A stretch of 47,405 bases of DNA from Shiella aurantiaca (GCA_030412945.1 JAUHJS010000006.1:237587-284991), one strand, 5' to 3'; numbered from the stretch's first letter, positions 33,836-43,219 are shown. The notes: generated by a model from the letters alone, not told the origin. Translations and numbers: made by a program.

Positions 33836-35317
33836 TTACCAACCTACTCCATAAAAGGCCCTCTCGCCCGTAGGGTAGACCCCTTCTATTAGCACGCCTC
33901 CTTTTTTATTTTGCAGGATTTGCATTACATCTTGCACCGTACGCACTTCCATTTTATCGATGGCAGTAATAATAAAGCCTTCTTTTATGCCGGCCTCTTT
34001 CCATTTTCCATCTTCAAGTTCTTTAATTTCTACACCGCCCTCCAGTTCAAGGTCGGCCAGCGTTTCTTCTGGAAGTACACCAAAAGTGGCACCTTCCAAA
34101 GTGGCACCAGATTCTTTTGTAATAAACTGAGTAGAACCTGATACTCCTTTTAATTCCACCTCTATCTCACGAAATTTTCCATCGCGACTAAAACCTACTT
34201 GTACTTTATCGCCCGGGCGCTTTAAGGCAATTTGCTCTTGCAGCTGCGCCACTGAGAACACTTCTTTATCGTTGATTTTTTGAATGACATCTCCTTCTTG
34301 AATTCCCGCCTCATCAGCTGCACTCCCTTCATTCACCGCGCTGATATAAATACCCGTGGTTTCTTTCAAGCTAAATTGCTTTTTCACTTGAGCATTCATA
34401 TCAATGATCTGAACTCCCAATAAAGCACGTTGCACAATGCCGTACTCACGCAAATCTTCTACCACCTTACGAACCAAAGAAGCCGGAACAGCAAAGGAAT
34501 AGCCCGAGAAAGTGCCCGTTTGGGTAGCGATAGCTGTGTTGACCCCTACTAATTCGCCTTTCAGATTTACGAGTGCACCTCCGCTATTTCCCGGATTCAC
34601 AGCCGCATCGGTTTGGATAAAGGATTCAATTTGAAGACCATTTCTATCTCGAAGGATGTTAATATTTCGGGCTTTGGCACTTACAATGCCTGCGGTTACG
34701 GTAGAATTCAGATTGAAAGGATTGCCCACGGCCAACACCCATTCACCTATGCGAGTTTTGTCAGAATTACCCAGAGTAAGATAGGGCAATTCATCTCCAT
34801 CAATTTTCAGTAAAGCGATATCGGTAGAAGGGTCGGTACCCACTACTTTGGCCTGAAACGAACGGTTATCATTCATTACTACTTCTATTTCGGAAGCATT
34901 TTCAATTACGTGATTATTGGTCACGATATAGCCATCGGCACTTAGTATCACCCCCGAACCTGATGACATGGCTTGACCGTAATTACGAGGCCTGTTTTGA
35001 GGATAGCTATCGCCAAAGAAATCGCGCAGCACATCATCCATAGGGTTTTGGTATTGATGGGCACTACTCACATCTACTGTTGACCGAACGTGCACCACCG
35101 CGGGAGTAGCCACCTCAGCGGCATATAAAAAGTTAAGCCCTTCGGGCACGGTAAATGCCGAGTCGGCTAAGAAATTGGTGAATTTTACTTGATTGCCACT
35201 ACTGGTAGGTAAAGGCATCTGCGCCTTAGGTGAAAAATAAGAAAAGCCAGCCAAGGCGATAAAGCCTCCAAAAATAGAGGACAAAACAAGGCTCAAAAAG
35301 AATTTACTGTTATTCAT
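33836..35317 (-). CDS. degP: HtrA/DegP-type periplasmic serine protease
   Basis: 493 residues. An N-terminal signal or anchor (FFLSLVLSSIFGGFIALAGF) is followed by a trypsin-like domain with the catalytic His in IVTNNHVIENA (about 136), Asp in DPSTDIALLKI (about 166) and Ser in AAVNPGNSGGALV (about 243). Two PDZ domains follow: about 300-390 (GIYISAVNEGSAADEAGIQEGDVIQKI) and about 410-490 (VEIKELEDGKWKEAGIKEGFIITAIDK). It degrades or refolds damaged envelope proteins. The gene has its own terminator and an 85-bp upstream gap to ridA. Confidence 0.93.
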   Translation of the reverse strand: MNNSKFFLSLVLSSIFGGFIALAGFSYFSPKAQMPLPTSSGNQVKFTNFLADSAFTVPEGLNFLYAAEVATPAVVHVRSTVDVSSAHQYQNPMDDVLRDFFGDSYPQNRPRNYGQAMSSGSGVILSADGYIVTNNHVIENASEIEVVMNDNRSFQAKVVGTDPSTDIALLKIDGDELPYLTLGNSDKTRIGEWVLAVGNPFNLNSTVTAGIVSAKARNINILRDRNGLQIESFIQTDAAVNPGNSGGALVNLKGELVGVNTAIATQTGTFSGYSFAVPASLVRKVVEDLREYGIVQRALLGVQIIDMNAQVKKQFSLKETTGIYISAVNEGSAADEAGIQEGDVIQKINDKEVFSVAQLQEQIALKRPGDKVQVGFSRDGKFREIEVELKGVSGSTQFITKESGATLEGATFGVLPEETLADLELEGGVEIKELEDGKWKEAGIKEGFIITAIDKMEVRTVQDVMQILQNKKGGVLIEGVYPTGERAFYGVGW

Positions 35318-35402
35318 AATTGTCGTTGTTTAACACACAAGAAAAAACGGCAAACTAGCTCAAATGATGCCCTCTTAACATTTTTTAACGTAAAAGTATT
35401 CA

Positions 35403-35825
35403 CTACCCTATGGTAGCGATACACTTGAGTTCTATAGCAATTGGAGTTGGCAGACAATTAATCTCTACCGTAGTGCGGCAAGGAAGATTATCTTTAAAAT
35501 ACTCCGCATAGATGCGATTGTAAGTGGCGAAATCATCTTTCATATTGGTGAGAAAAACAGTAACATCTACCAATTGTGCCCAGCTGGAGCCGGCTTCTTC
35601 TAGGATATAGCGTACGTTTTTAAATACCGAATGGCACTGTGTAGCGATATCGTACGAAAGAATATTCCCTTGCTCATCAAGTTCTACGCCTGGAATCTTC
35701 TTTGTGCCACGTTCACGAGGGCCTACTCCCGATAAAAAGAGAAGATTTCCGACCTTACGCGCATGCGGATAAAGCCCCACAGGCTCAGGTGCCTTGGAAG
35801 AGTTAATTTTATCAGATTCGCTCAT
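35403..35825 (-). CDS. RidA family deaminase
   Basis: 140 residues. The core YPHARKVGNLLFLSGVGPRE, FKNVRYILEEAGSSWAQLVDVTVFLTNM and the C-terminal CRTTVEINCLPTPIAIELKCIA are typical of the RidA/YjgF/UK114 fold, with the imine-binding Arg in CRTTVE and the Glu in IELKCIA. These trimeric proteins hydrolyse reactive enamines/imines. The variant with GVGPRERGTKKIPGVEL is close to 2-aminomuconate deaminase-like proteins of Bacteroidota, but no kynurenine-pathway gene is nearby, so I keep the general name. It is the last gene of an operon, 1 bp after the 4Fe-4S protein gene. Confidence 0.87.
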   Translation of the reverse strand: MSESDKINSSKAPEPVGLYPHARKVGNLLFLSGVGPRERGTKKIPGVELDEQGNILSYDIATQCHSVFKNVRYILEEAGSSWAQLVDVTVFLTNMKDDFATYNRIYAEYFKDNLPCRTTVEINCLPTPIAIELKCIATIG

Positions 35826-35826
35826 T

Positions 35827-36042
35827 TTACTTTTCTTTAATAGTTAATGCCCCCGATGGGCAGCGGTGAACGGTCTCCACGATTTCGGCCGATGTACCTT
35901 GGCTCACGTCAATCCATGGGCGGGCTTTCGGATTGAAAACTTTCCCTAGTCCGCGTACACAGTTGCCGGAATGCTGACAAAGCTCGGCTTTCCAGATTAC
36001 GGTCACTTCTCCGTTGTTGTATTCTTTAATTTCCTCGCTCAT
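35827..36042 (-). CDS. Small 4Fe-4S mono-cluster domain protein (Fer4_19/YjdI-like)
   Basis: 71 residues. The pattern CQHSGNCVRGLGKVF, PWIDV, and VHRCPSGAL matches the divergent mono-cluster ferredoxin family (COG3592). Three Cys plus a His in C-x-H are visible as likely ligands. Its redox partner is unknown. The gene lies 2 bp after pepP and 1 bp before the RidA gene, so the three are translated from one mRNA. Confidence 0.87.
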   Translation of the reverse strand: MSEEIKEYNNGEVTVIWKAELCQHSGNCVRGLGKVFNPKARPWIDVSQGTSAEIVETVHRCPSGALTIKEK

Positions 36043-36044
36043 AG

Positions 36045-37337
36045 TTATTTCTGGTTCATGATTTCTTCAATTTCTTCGGCTTCGATAGGGATGTTGCGCA
36101 TCAAATCGAAAAGGCCATTTTCCGTAATAACCACATTGTTCTCCAGACGTATGCCCATGGATTCTTCACGAATATAAATGCCCGGCTCTACGGTAAACAC
36201 CATGCCCGGCTCAAACTTGCGGTATACGTTGCCCACATCGTGCACATCAAGTCCCAAATGGTGTGAGGTACCATGCATAAAGTACTTTTTGTAGGCAGGC
36301 CATTCAGGACGTTGATTTTTAATATCGGTAGCATCAATCAGGCCGAGCTTCACCAATTGCTCCTCCATGATTTTGCCCACTTCGCGGTGATAATCGGCTA
36401 CCACATTGCCCGGCACCAATAGTTTCATGGCTTCGCGCTTTACATGAAGTACCGCATTGTACACCTCTTTCTGGCGCTTGGTAAATCGTCCGTTCACCGG
36501 AATGGTGCGTGTCATATCCGCATTGTAGTTGCCATATTCGGCACCTACATCCATTAGCAACAAATCACCGTCTTTGCAGGCCTGATTATTATCAATATAG
36601 TGTAGCACGCAGGCATTGAATCCGGAGGCGACAATAGGCGTATAAGCAAAACCTTTGGAACGGTTGCGAATAAACTCATGGATATATTCCGCCTCAATTT
36701 CAAACTCGGTTACACCCGGCTTCACCATTTTCAGCACTCTGCGGAATCCTTTTTCAGTGATATCGCAGGCGATCTGCATCAAATCAAGCTCTTGCTTCGA
36801 CTTAATGGCACGCAAGCGGTGCATCAGAGGAGCCACACGCTCGTATTCATGGAGAGGATAGGCATCGCGGCACCATTTGATAAAACGGGCATCCCGAGTT
36901 TCTACTTCTACCACCGCGCGGATGTGCTCATTGGTATTCAGATACACATGGTCACTTTCCATCATGAGGGTATTGAACGACTTCTTGAAATCCGAAAGCC
37001 AAAGTACCGTTTGTACGCCCGAAGTAGCGCGGGCTTCTTCTTTAGAATATTTATGGCCTTCCCAAATGGAAATTTCCTCATTGGTCTCACGCAAGAAAAG
37101 CACCTCACGCATGGCCGGATCAGGAAAACTAGGGCATAAGACTAAAATACTTTCTTCTTGATCGATGCCCGAAAGGTAAAAAATATCATTATTCTGACGG
37201 AAGGCCATCGTGCCATCGGCATTGGTGGGCATGATGTCGTTGGAATGAAACACGGCTATGGAGCGCGGTTTTAAAAGAGCCGCCAGATTTTTTCGGTTCT
37301 GAATAAAAAGCGCTTGGTCTATGGGGAAGTATTTCAT
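36045..37337 (-). CDS. pepP: Xaa-Pro aminopeptidase (M24B family)
   Basis: 430 residues. The N-terminal AMP_N domain (ALLKPRSIAVFHSNDIMPTNADG, then FRQNNDIFYLSGIDQEESIL) is followed by the pita-bread catalytic domain (about 170-430). Metal ligands are Asp in LLMDVGAEYGNYNADMTRTIP (two Asp), His in FMHGTSHHLGLDVHDVG, Glu in VFTVEPGIYI and Glu in GIRLENNVVITENG. The enzyme removes an N-terminal residue preceding proline. It is the first gene of the pepP, 4Fe-4S, RidA operon and is divergent from the subtilase gene with only 21 bp between start codons. Confidence 0.93.
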   Translation of the reverse strand: MKYFPIDQALFIQNRKNLAALLKPRSIAVFHSNDIMPTNADGTMAFRQNNDIFYLSGIDQEESILVLCPSFPDPAMREVLFLRETNEEISIWEGHKYSKEEARATSGVQTVLWLSDFKKSFNTLMMESDHVYLNTNEHIRAVVEVETRDARFIKWCRDAYPLHEYERVAPLMHRLRAIKSKQELDLMQIACDITEKGFRRVLKMVKPGVTEFEIEAEYIHEFIRNRSKGFAYTPIVASGFNACVLHYIDNNQACKDGDLLLMDVGAEYGNYNADMTRTIPVNGRFTKRQKEVYNAVLHVKREAMKLLVPGNVVADYHREVGKIMEEQLVKLGLIDATDIKNQRPEWPAYKKYFMHGTSHHLGLDVHDVGNVYRKFEPGMVFTVEPGIYIREESMGIRLENNVVITENGLFDLMRNIPIEAEEIEEIMNQK

Positions 37338-37358
37338 GATTTTATACTTTTATCGATT

Positions 37359-38780
37359 ATGAAGATTGGACGAAAAATTGCGTTGAATATACTACTTCTT
37401 TGTATTTCGACCCTAGCCATTGGTCAAAATAAGCATTGGGTGTATGTGAGCGATAGCCGTCTGATGCCACCCGATTCTTTGATTAAATGGGGCCAAATTC
37501 ACACCTATTCTACTTGGCTACAAGCGTACAGCATTGCCTTGCACAAGCCATCTGATACCACTCATCTTTTACGCTATTATCCAGCGATACAGCGAATTGT
37601 ACCCGTACTTCCTCTAGAAGTAATGCACTATCCTGCCAAAGGGAAAATAGAACTAGGCCATGCTCTGGAACAAATCGAGGCTCAGGCATTTATCGAAGCA
37701 GGACTAAATGGTAAAGGGTGTAAAATTGGAATTATTGACGGGGGATTTCTTCGTGCAGACGAAAGCCCAAGTCTAACGAATGCAATAGAACAGATAGCTG
37801 ATTTTAAAGACTGGATTCACCCCACTAACACGAATCCTTTTTATGGAAGAGATAGCCATCAAGATTGGCATGGCACCTACGTGTGGAAGCTGATTGCGGG
37901 AATCAATAAGCAAACCCAATTTGGTCTTGCTACAGAGGCCACATATTACTTAGCTCGAACCGACCACGGCAAAAACGAATGGCGGGCAGAAGAAGACTAT
38001 TGGGTGCAAGCCTTGGAATGGATGTATGCGCAAGGAGTAAAAATTGTGAATTCGTCCATAGGATATTCCTTAGGTTTTGATGACCCTGCACAGAATCATC
38101 ATCCTATAGAAGTGAATGGAGAAAGTGCAATTAGCCAAGCCGCTCAGATTGCCGCAGAGAAGGGCATGCTATTAATCATTTCCGCAGGTAATGATGGCGG
38201 CAATGAAAACTGGAGGATTATCTCACTTCCGGCCGATGCCAAAGATGTATTAAGTGTAGGTTCTACCCAATTACACTCTTCACAAAAGGCCGGATTTAGT
38301 GCAATCGGGACAAAAAACTTACCCTACCTGAAGCCCGAGGTAAGCTGCTATTCTGCTACGGGCACTTCCTTTAGTGCACCCATCATCACTGGGCTGGCGG
38401 CATGCCTTTGGGCGCAGGACAGCACTTTGAGCATGCCCGCCATCAAAGACCTGATTATCCGCTCTTCGTCCTTATATCCATATGGGAATAATTATATTGG
38501 ATTCGGCATTCCAAATGCAAGGAAGCTATTAGTACTCTGGAAAGATTCGACCCTGACCCATCAAAATACCATTCGGGAAGTACTTGCCGAAAGAAAAAGT
38601 TATACCTACCAATGCCTCTGCAAAAGTGTGACGGTTTTTCATAAAACCGATGCACATACAGTTCAAAGCCAAGAGGAACTCAGTATGAAAAGGGGGGGAA
38701 TCGTGATAAAACCGAGCAAAGAAATCATAAAAAGCACACTGGTGAGTGATTGTGAGGTGGTGGAGATAGTTTGGCAATAG
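37359..38780 (+). CDS. Exported subtilisin-like serine protease (S8)
   Basis: 473 residues from the ATG at 37359, chosen because it starts a signal peptide (KIGRKIALNILLLCISTLAIGQ); the open frame reaches further upstream into pepP. Catalytic Asp is in GCKIGIIDGGF (about 125), His in DWHGTYVWKLIAG (about 169), oxyanion Asn in IISAGNDGGNENW (about 273), and Ser in SATGTSFSAPIITGLAA (about 334). After the catalytic domain a tail of about 85 residues (YTYQCLCKSVTVFHKTDAH) does not look like a type IX secretion sorting domain, which most Bacteroidota subtilases of this sort carry. The -7-like TACTTTTA lies just upstream. Confidence 0.88.
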   Translation: MKIGRKIALNILLLCISTLAIGQNKHWVYVSDSRLMPPDSLIKWGQIHTYSTWLQAYSIALHKPSDTTHLLRYYPAIQRIVPVLPLEVMHYPAKGKIELGHALEQIEAQAFIEAGLNGKGCKIGIIDGGFLRADESPSLTNAIEQIADFKDWIHPTNTNPFYGRDSHQDWHGTYVWKLIAGINKQTQFGLATEATYYLARTDHGKNEWRAEEDYWVQALEWMYAQGVKIVNSSIGYSLGFDDPAQNHHPIEVNGESAISQAAQIAAEKGMLLIISAGNDGGNENWRIISLPADAKDVLSVGSTQLHSSQKAGFSAIGTKNLPYLKPEVSCYSATGTSFSAPIITGLAACLWAQDSTLSMPAIKDLIIRSSSLYPYGNNYIGFGIPNARKLLVLWKDSTLTHQNTIREVLAERKSYTYQCLCKSVTVFHKTDAHTVQSQEELSMKRGGIVIKPSKEIIKSTLVSDCEVVEIVWQ

Positions 38781-38827
38781 CAATAATTTTCTCCATATTT
38801 CATTAGCAAACAACCACAAACCACCCC

Positions 38828-41800
38828 ATGAGTGAGCCTTTATTACGAGGTTTAATGCAGCTTTTTGCCATCATAGCCAAGCTAGATGGTGTCCGCCCGG
38901 AAGAAAGAAATGTAGTAGAAGCTTTTCTGAACCAGCAGCTTAACAAGGAAGCTGTTAATAAATATTTACAGGCTTTTGATGAGTATGCTCAGCGACAGTC
39001 GCGCTCAAAAGTAGACCTCACTGCCGACTCTGAAACATTTGGCGAACGTGCCTCGGTGCGTGATTCCTCCAAAATGATGCTCATTTGTAATCAGGTGAAT
39101 CAAGAGCTTACCCAAGAACAAAAAATTGTGGTACTGATACGCCTTTTTGAACTGGTGGTAGCAGATGAAAAAATCACCGATCAAGAATACGAGTTTGTGC
39201 AAACCGTGGGAGAGGTCTTCAATATTCCGCAAAAGGAATTTGAGCATATCGAGCGCTTTGTGCGTCAGAGTAATTACGAATCCATAGACATTGAAAACAT
39301 TTTACTGATCAGTAAGCAGGGAAACAAAAACCTAAAAAGGGCAAAGCAGCTAATAGTGCCTGATTTCGAAGGTTTCTTGGTGATTCTTCGGATAGAAAGT
39401 GTCGACTATTACCTACTCCGCTACAAAGGCGACAAAGAATATACGCTCAATAGCTTACCCATCAACCCCGACCAAATCTATAGCCTACCTACAGGAGGCA
39501 CTATCCGTGGAAACAAGATTCATTCTATCTATTTCAGCGATGTGGAGGGCAAATTTTGGGAACACACCCAGCAAGATCACATCAATTTTGTAGCCGAAGA
39601 TATTGAATATCGTTTTCCCAATGGAAAAATAGGCCTTCGTGATATTTCCATAGCCGAAACCTCCGGTGCGCTTATCGGACTGATGGGTAGCAGCGGAGCC
39701 GGAAAATCCACCTTACTAGAAGTACTTAATGGCAACCTAAAGCCTAAAAAAGGAAAAGTGCTTATCAATGGGGTGTCGGTACACCAAAATAGAAAAACGC
39801 TGGAAGGCGTGATTGGCTATATTCCTCAAGACGACCTGCTGATTGAACAACTCAGCGTATACGACAACCTCTTGTATGCCGCCAAGTTAAGCTTTAGCAA
39901 CCTATCGCCCCTAATGCTGCGCATGAAGGTGAACAAGCTGCTGCAAGAACTCGGACTTACCGAAATCGCACACTTAAAAGTGGGGAACAGCCTCGATAAA
40001 ACCATCAGCGGTGGTCAGAGAAAACGTCTGAACATAGGCTTGGAACTCCTCAGAGCGCCTTCGGTATTGTTTGTAGATGAACCTACCTCGGGGCTTTCCT
40101 CGCGCGATTCAGAAAATATCATGGATTTGCTGAAAGAACTGAGCAGCCAAGGAAAATTAATCTTTGTGGTCATTCATCAGCCTTCTTCCGATATCTTCAA
40201 GATGTTTGACAAGCTCTATATCCTCGACAAGGGCGGCTATCCAGTGTATTATGGCAACCCAGTGGATGCGGTGATATATTTCAAACAAATCATCAATCAA
40301 ATCAATAGCGAGAATGCCGAGTGCCCCGAATGTGGCAATGTGAATCCCGAGCAGATTTTTGATATCATCGAAACACGTGTGGTCAATGAATTTGGCCGAT
40401 TTACCGACCAGCGCAAGGTAAGTCCGCATGAGTGGTATCAGCATTTTAAAGAACATCACAAGAAAAGCCCTATCCCTACGGTAAATACCTCACTACCCAG
40501 TACCGATACGGCCAAAGCTTCTCGCCTGCAACAAGCTTTTATTTTCTTTTTGCGTGACATACGAGCCAAACTTGCCAACTGGCAATATTTGCTTCTTACC
40601 TTTCTAACGCCTCCTTTTTTAGGTTTTATCTTAGCCTATGTATGCCGACACTATGTAGGTGATTATAGCTTTCGCCTCAACGACAATGTGCCAGTATTCC
40701 TCTTTATGTGCATTATTGTATCCTTATTTATGGGGCTTATTGTAAGTGCCGAGGAAATCTACAAAGAAAGAAAAATCCTGAAACGAGAGTCGTTCCTCAA
40801 TCTTAGCTGGAATAGCTTTTTGGCTTCCAAAGTGGCCTTACTGATAGTGATCTCAGCACTGCAAACGACCTTGTTCTTGCTAGTGGCTTTGCCAATCCTT
40901 GAGGTAGAAAGCCTCTGGTGGTATTATTGGATTATTTTATTTGCAAGTGCCGTATTTGCCAATATCCTCGGCCTTAATATCTCTTCTGCTTTTAATTCTG
41001 CTGTTACTATCTATATCATCATCCCCATCATTTTGATACCTCAGCTTATTCTGGGAGGAATCGTTATCCGTTTTGATCGTATCAATCCAGGTTTGAGCAA
41101 TGAATCAGGAATACCTTTCGTAGCGGAGTTTATGGCTTCCCGCTGGGCTTATGAGGCCTTGGCCGTAGCGCATTTTAAAGAGAATGAATACAATCGTCAC
41201 TACTTCTCCTTCGATCAGCAAATGGCCAATGCGGAGTATAAGAAAACTTATTTGATTCCATCATTAGAATCAAAGCTAAGTATAATACAAAGCGCGAGCA
41301 GTGCGGAGGAAGAAAAGCAAAAAGCATGGCAACTCATTTGCAATACCTTAGAAGAAGAAAGCGAAAGGCTTAACACCGACCTTTTACCTACTGCTATGGG
41401 CGATAAATTGCCCGCTCCCGATGAACTAGTAGACGTAGAACAAACGCTATCTCAGTTGCGCAAGCATTATATTGCACAGTTTAATAAAGCCAATCAGCAA
41501 AAAGATGAACTCATTAGGCAGGCTACCGAATCGCCCGAGGCGCATCAAGCCTTTATTGAGGCTAAAGAGAAATACACCAACGATGCCCTGAACAATTTCC
41601 TTCTCAACACCCAATCTGCCGAGCGGATAGTGGAAAAAGAAGATCGATTTGTGCAAAAAATTTATCCGGTATATCAAGCACCTGAGCCGGGGTATTTCAA
41701 GGCACACTTTTTTGCACCTGTAAAGTACGCAGGCAATTGGATGCTGCCCACCTTCACCGCCAATGCACTTATGATAGGTCTCATGGCCGTTTTGCTCTAC

Positions 41801-41878
41801 ATCGTTTTGTATTTCAATATCCCAAGTCGGCTTATCAACAGTAGCCTAAGCAGGCTTGGTCGATTTGGGAAAGAGTAG
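38828..41878 (+). CDS. ABCG-type ABC transporter with N-terminal TerB-like domain
   Basis: 1016 residues, one polypeptide. Residues about 5-150 are TerB-like helices (LLRGLMQLFAIIAKLDGVRPEE, then FELVVADEKITDQEYEFVQTVGEVF). A beta-rich linker of about 90 residues follows. The ABC domain has Walker A GLMGSSGAGKSTLLEVLNG (about 286), Q-loop region YIPQDDLLIEQLSVYDNL, signature TISGGQRKRLNIGLE, Walker B VLFVDEPTSGLSSRDS and the switch His in FVVIHQPSS. A CPECG motif (about 500) precedes the membrane domain: six spans from about 580, with a long hydrophilic loop (about 790-960) before the last. The ATPase-then-membrane order is that of ABCG half-transporters. Substrate unknown. Confidence 0.87.
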   Translation: MSEPLLRGLMQLFAIIAKLDGVRPEERNVVEAFLNQQLNKEAVNKYLQAFDEYAQRQSRSKVDLTADSETFGERASVRDSSKMMLICNQVNQELTQEQKIVVLIRLFELVVADEKITDQEYEFVQTVGEVFNIPQKEFEHIERFVRQSNYESIDIENILLISKQGNKNLKRAKQLIVPDFEGFLVILRIESVDYYLLRYKGDKEYTLNSLPINPDQIYSLPTGGTIRGNKIHSIYFSDVEGKFWEHTQQDHINFVAEDIEYRFPNGKIGLRDISIAETSGALIGLMGSSGAGKSTLLEVLNGNLKPKKGKVLINGVSVHQNRKTLEGVIGYIPQDDLLIEQLSVYDNLLYAAKLSFSNLSPLMLRMKVNKLLQELGLTEIAHLKVGNSLDKTISGGQRKRLNIGLELLRAPSVLFVDEPTSGLSSRDSENIMDLLKELSSQGKLIFVVIHQPSSDIFKMFDKLYILDKGGYPVYYGNPVDAVIYFKQIINQINSENAECPECGNVNPEQIFDIIETRVVNEFGRFTDQRKVSPHEWYQHFKEHHKKSPIPTVNTSLPSTDTAKASRLQQAFIFFLRDIRAKLANWQYLLLTFLTPPFLGFILAYVCRHYVGDYSFRLNDNVPVFLFMCIIVSLFMGLIVSAEEIYKERKILKRESFLNLSWNSFLASKVALLIVISALQTTLFLLVALPILEVESLWWYYWIILFASAVFANILGLNISSAFNSAVTIYIIIPIILIPQLILGGIVIRFDRINPGLSNESGIPFVAEFMASRWAYEALAVAHFKENEYNRHYFSFDQQMANAEYKKTYLIPSLESKLSIIQSASSAEEEKQKAWQLICNTLEEESERLNTDLLPTAMGDKLPAPDELVDVEQTLSQLRKHYIAQFNKANQQKDELIRQATESPEAHQAFIEAKEKYTNDALNNFLLNTQSAERIVEKEDRFVQKIYPVYQAPEPGYFKAHFFAPVKYAGNWMLPTFTANALMIGLMAVLLYIVLYFNIPSRLINSSLSRLGRFGKE

Positions 41879-41911
41879 AAAAAGAAAAAGCCCTGCAAAA
41901 TGCAAGGCTTT
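41878..41911 (-). terminator. Terminator of the tRNA-Leu transcript
   Basis: On the minus strand AAAGCCTTGC pairs with GCAGGGCTTT around a short loop (one mismatch), followed by TTTTTCTTTTT. It lies directly after the tRNA 3' end and overlaps the end of the ABCG gene by one base. Confidence 0.65.
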
Positions 41912-41912
41912 G

Positions 41913-41994
41913 TGCGCACGAGAAGATTCGAACTTCCACACCCGAAGGCACTACCCCCTCAAAGTAGCGTGTCTACCAATTTCACCACGTGCGC
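41913..41994 (-). tRNA. tRNA-Leu (anticodon GAG)
   Basis: 82 nt on the minus strand. The acceptor stem GCGCACG (41988-41994 complement) pairs with CGTGCGC, followed by discriminator A; CCA is not encoded. The anticodon arm is CTACT, loop TTGAGGG, GGTAG, giving anticodon GAG. A long variable arm (TGCCTTCGGGTGT region) marks class II tRNA, and the T arm contains GTTCGAATC. It reads CUC/CUU codons. It lies 43 bp downstream of the acyltransferase gene on the same strand. Confidence 0.93.
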
Positions 41995-42037
41995 GGCAGG
42001 GCAACAAAAGTATAAAGTGTTTTGCTCTTTAGCAATA

Positions 42038-43219
42038 TCAATTCATTGACTTGGCAGAAAAAAGAGCGAGTACTTGCCGAAATACATTTGTCATATTCGC
42101 CAACAAGGTTTTGCCTTTGTCATATCCTTTGATAAACTGTTGTACAGGGTATTCAAAACCAATAAACAAAGCCACAGCACTTGCCTGCAATAGGACGACA
42201 CGCAACCACCAGTTTTTGGTAATGAACACAAAAATACCATCATGGATTATCCCCATATGTATCAAGTAAAATGAATAGGACGAAACGCCCATCCACCACA
42301 TAAAACGTGTAGAGAGAAAACGACTCAGCCATGTTTTCTCCTTTATCAAGCCCCAAAGAAGTAACATGGTACCCATTGGCAAAAAAGTATTGTGAATGAA
42401 TGTTCCAAAAGGGTGCTCCTTGCCATAAGAAGTAGTCTCGGTTTGAAGCATTAGTAAAAGCCCAACTACCCCAGCAATAATCCCCAACCCAAGGCTAGTT
42501 CGCCAATTTATTTTCCATGAATTGCTTAGTGAAGATTTTTTAAGAAATAGCGCAAGACCCATCCCTAACAAAAACTCAAAGACTCGTCCGAAAATGGTGT
42601 AGTTCAAGACGAAAGAAAAAGGACGCAACAAAGGATAGCCCGCTATGGGCAACTCTGGAAGAAAGGAGAATACAGCACCCACTACTAGAAAAACAAGCGG
42701 GATAAGCAGATACATGCCGCGAAATTTGCGAATCAGCAAGAAGAGTATGGGAGCTAACAAATAAAAACATTCTTCCACGGTGAGGGTCCAGCCTTGAGCT
42801 ACTCCCGTAAACTTCAGTTCCTCAAAAAAACCTCTCAGCAAGGTAATGTTGAACAAAAACACCTTCCAGCCACTATCATCTATAAAAATAAAGGTGAGTA
42901 CAGTGAGTAGAAAGTATACAGGATACACCTTGGCAATGCGGTTGCGCAGGTAAGGGTGCCACGAAAAGCCATCCGAAAGCAAATACCTATCAGTAATTAA
43001 AAAGCCACTCAACGTAAAGAATATAGATACCCCTATGTGTAGCTCCTGCGTAAAAGCCATCGCACCGGCACCCAGCATAAACGTTGGAGGGAAATGATGG
43101 ATAAAGATAAACCAAGCGGCTACTGCTCGTAGTCCTGTGAGGGACGGATAATAGAGGCCGGAAGTTGAATTAGGAGTCACGCGTCCAAAAATTGAGTCGT
43201 TCCATAAAGCTAACTTCAA
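42038..43219 (-). CDS. Acyltransferase 3 family membrane protein
   Basis: 393 residues. The family signature YYPSLTGLRAVAAWFIFIHHFPP (about 23-45), with the catalytic-type His in IHHF, is followed by about ten membrane spans, including GVSIFFTLSGFLITDRYLL and TLTVEECFYLLAPILFLL. Such proteins O-acetylate or otherwise acylate surface glycans or lipids. The start is uncertain: TTG at 43219 gives 393 residues and overlaps dnaE by 50 bp; a GTG at 43180 gives 380 residues and an 11-bp overlap; both keep the signature. It is the third gene of the dinB-dnaE block, an unexpected companion for polymerases, and may have been captured there. Confidence 0.85.
   Translation of the reverse strand: MKLALWNDSIFGRVTPNSTSGLYYPSLTGLRAVAAWFIFIHHFPPTFMLGAGAMAFTQELHIGVSIFFTLSGFLITDRYLLSDGFSWHPYLRNRIAKVYPVYFLLTVLTFIFIDDSGWKVFLFNITLLRGFFEELKFTGVAQGWTLTVEECFYLLAPILFLLIRKFRGMYLLIPLVFLVVGAVFSFLPELPIAGYPLLRPFSFVLNYTIFGRVFEFLLGMGLALFLKKSSLSNSWKINWRTSLGLGIIAGVVGLLLMLQTETTSYGKEHPFGTFIHNTFLPMGTMLLLWGLIKEKTWLSRFLSTRFMWWMGVSSYSFYLIHMGIIHDGIFVFITKNWWLRVVLLQASAVALFIGFEYPVQQFIKGYDKGKTLLANMTNVFRQVLALFSAKSMN

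Noticed and set aside
32170-35825. Kynurenine or 2-aminomuconate degradation operon (RidA plus aldehyde dehydrogenase)
   Set aside because: The dehydrogenase is of the ALDH7 type, is separated by the protease gene and a terminator, and no dioxygenase, kynureninase or decarboxylase gene is present.
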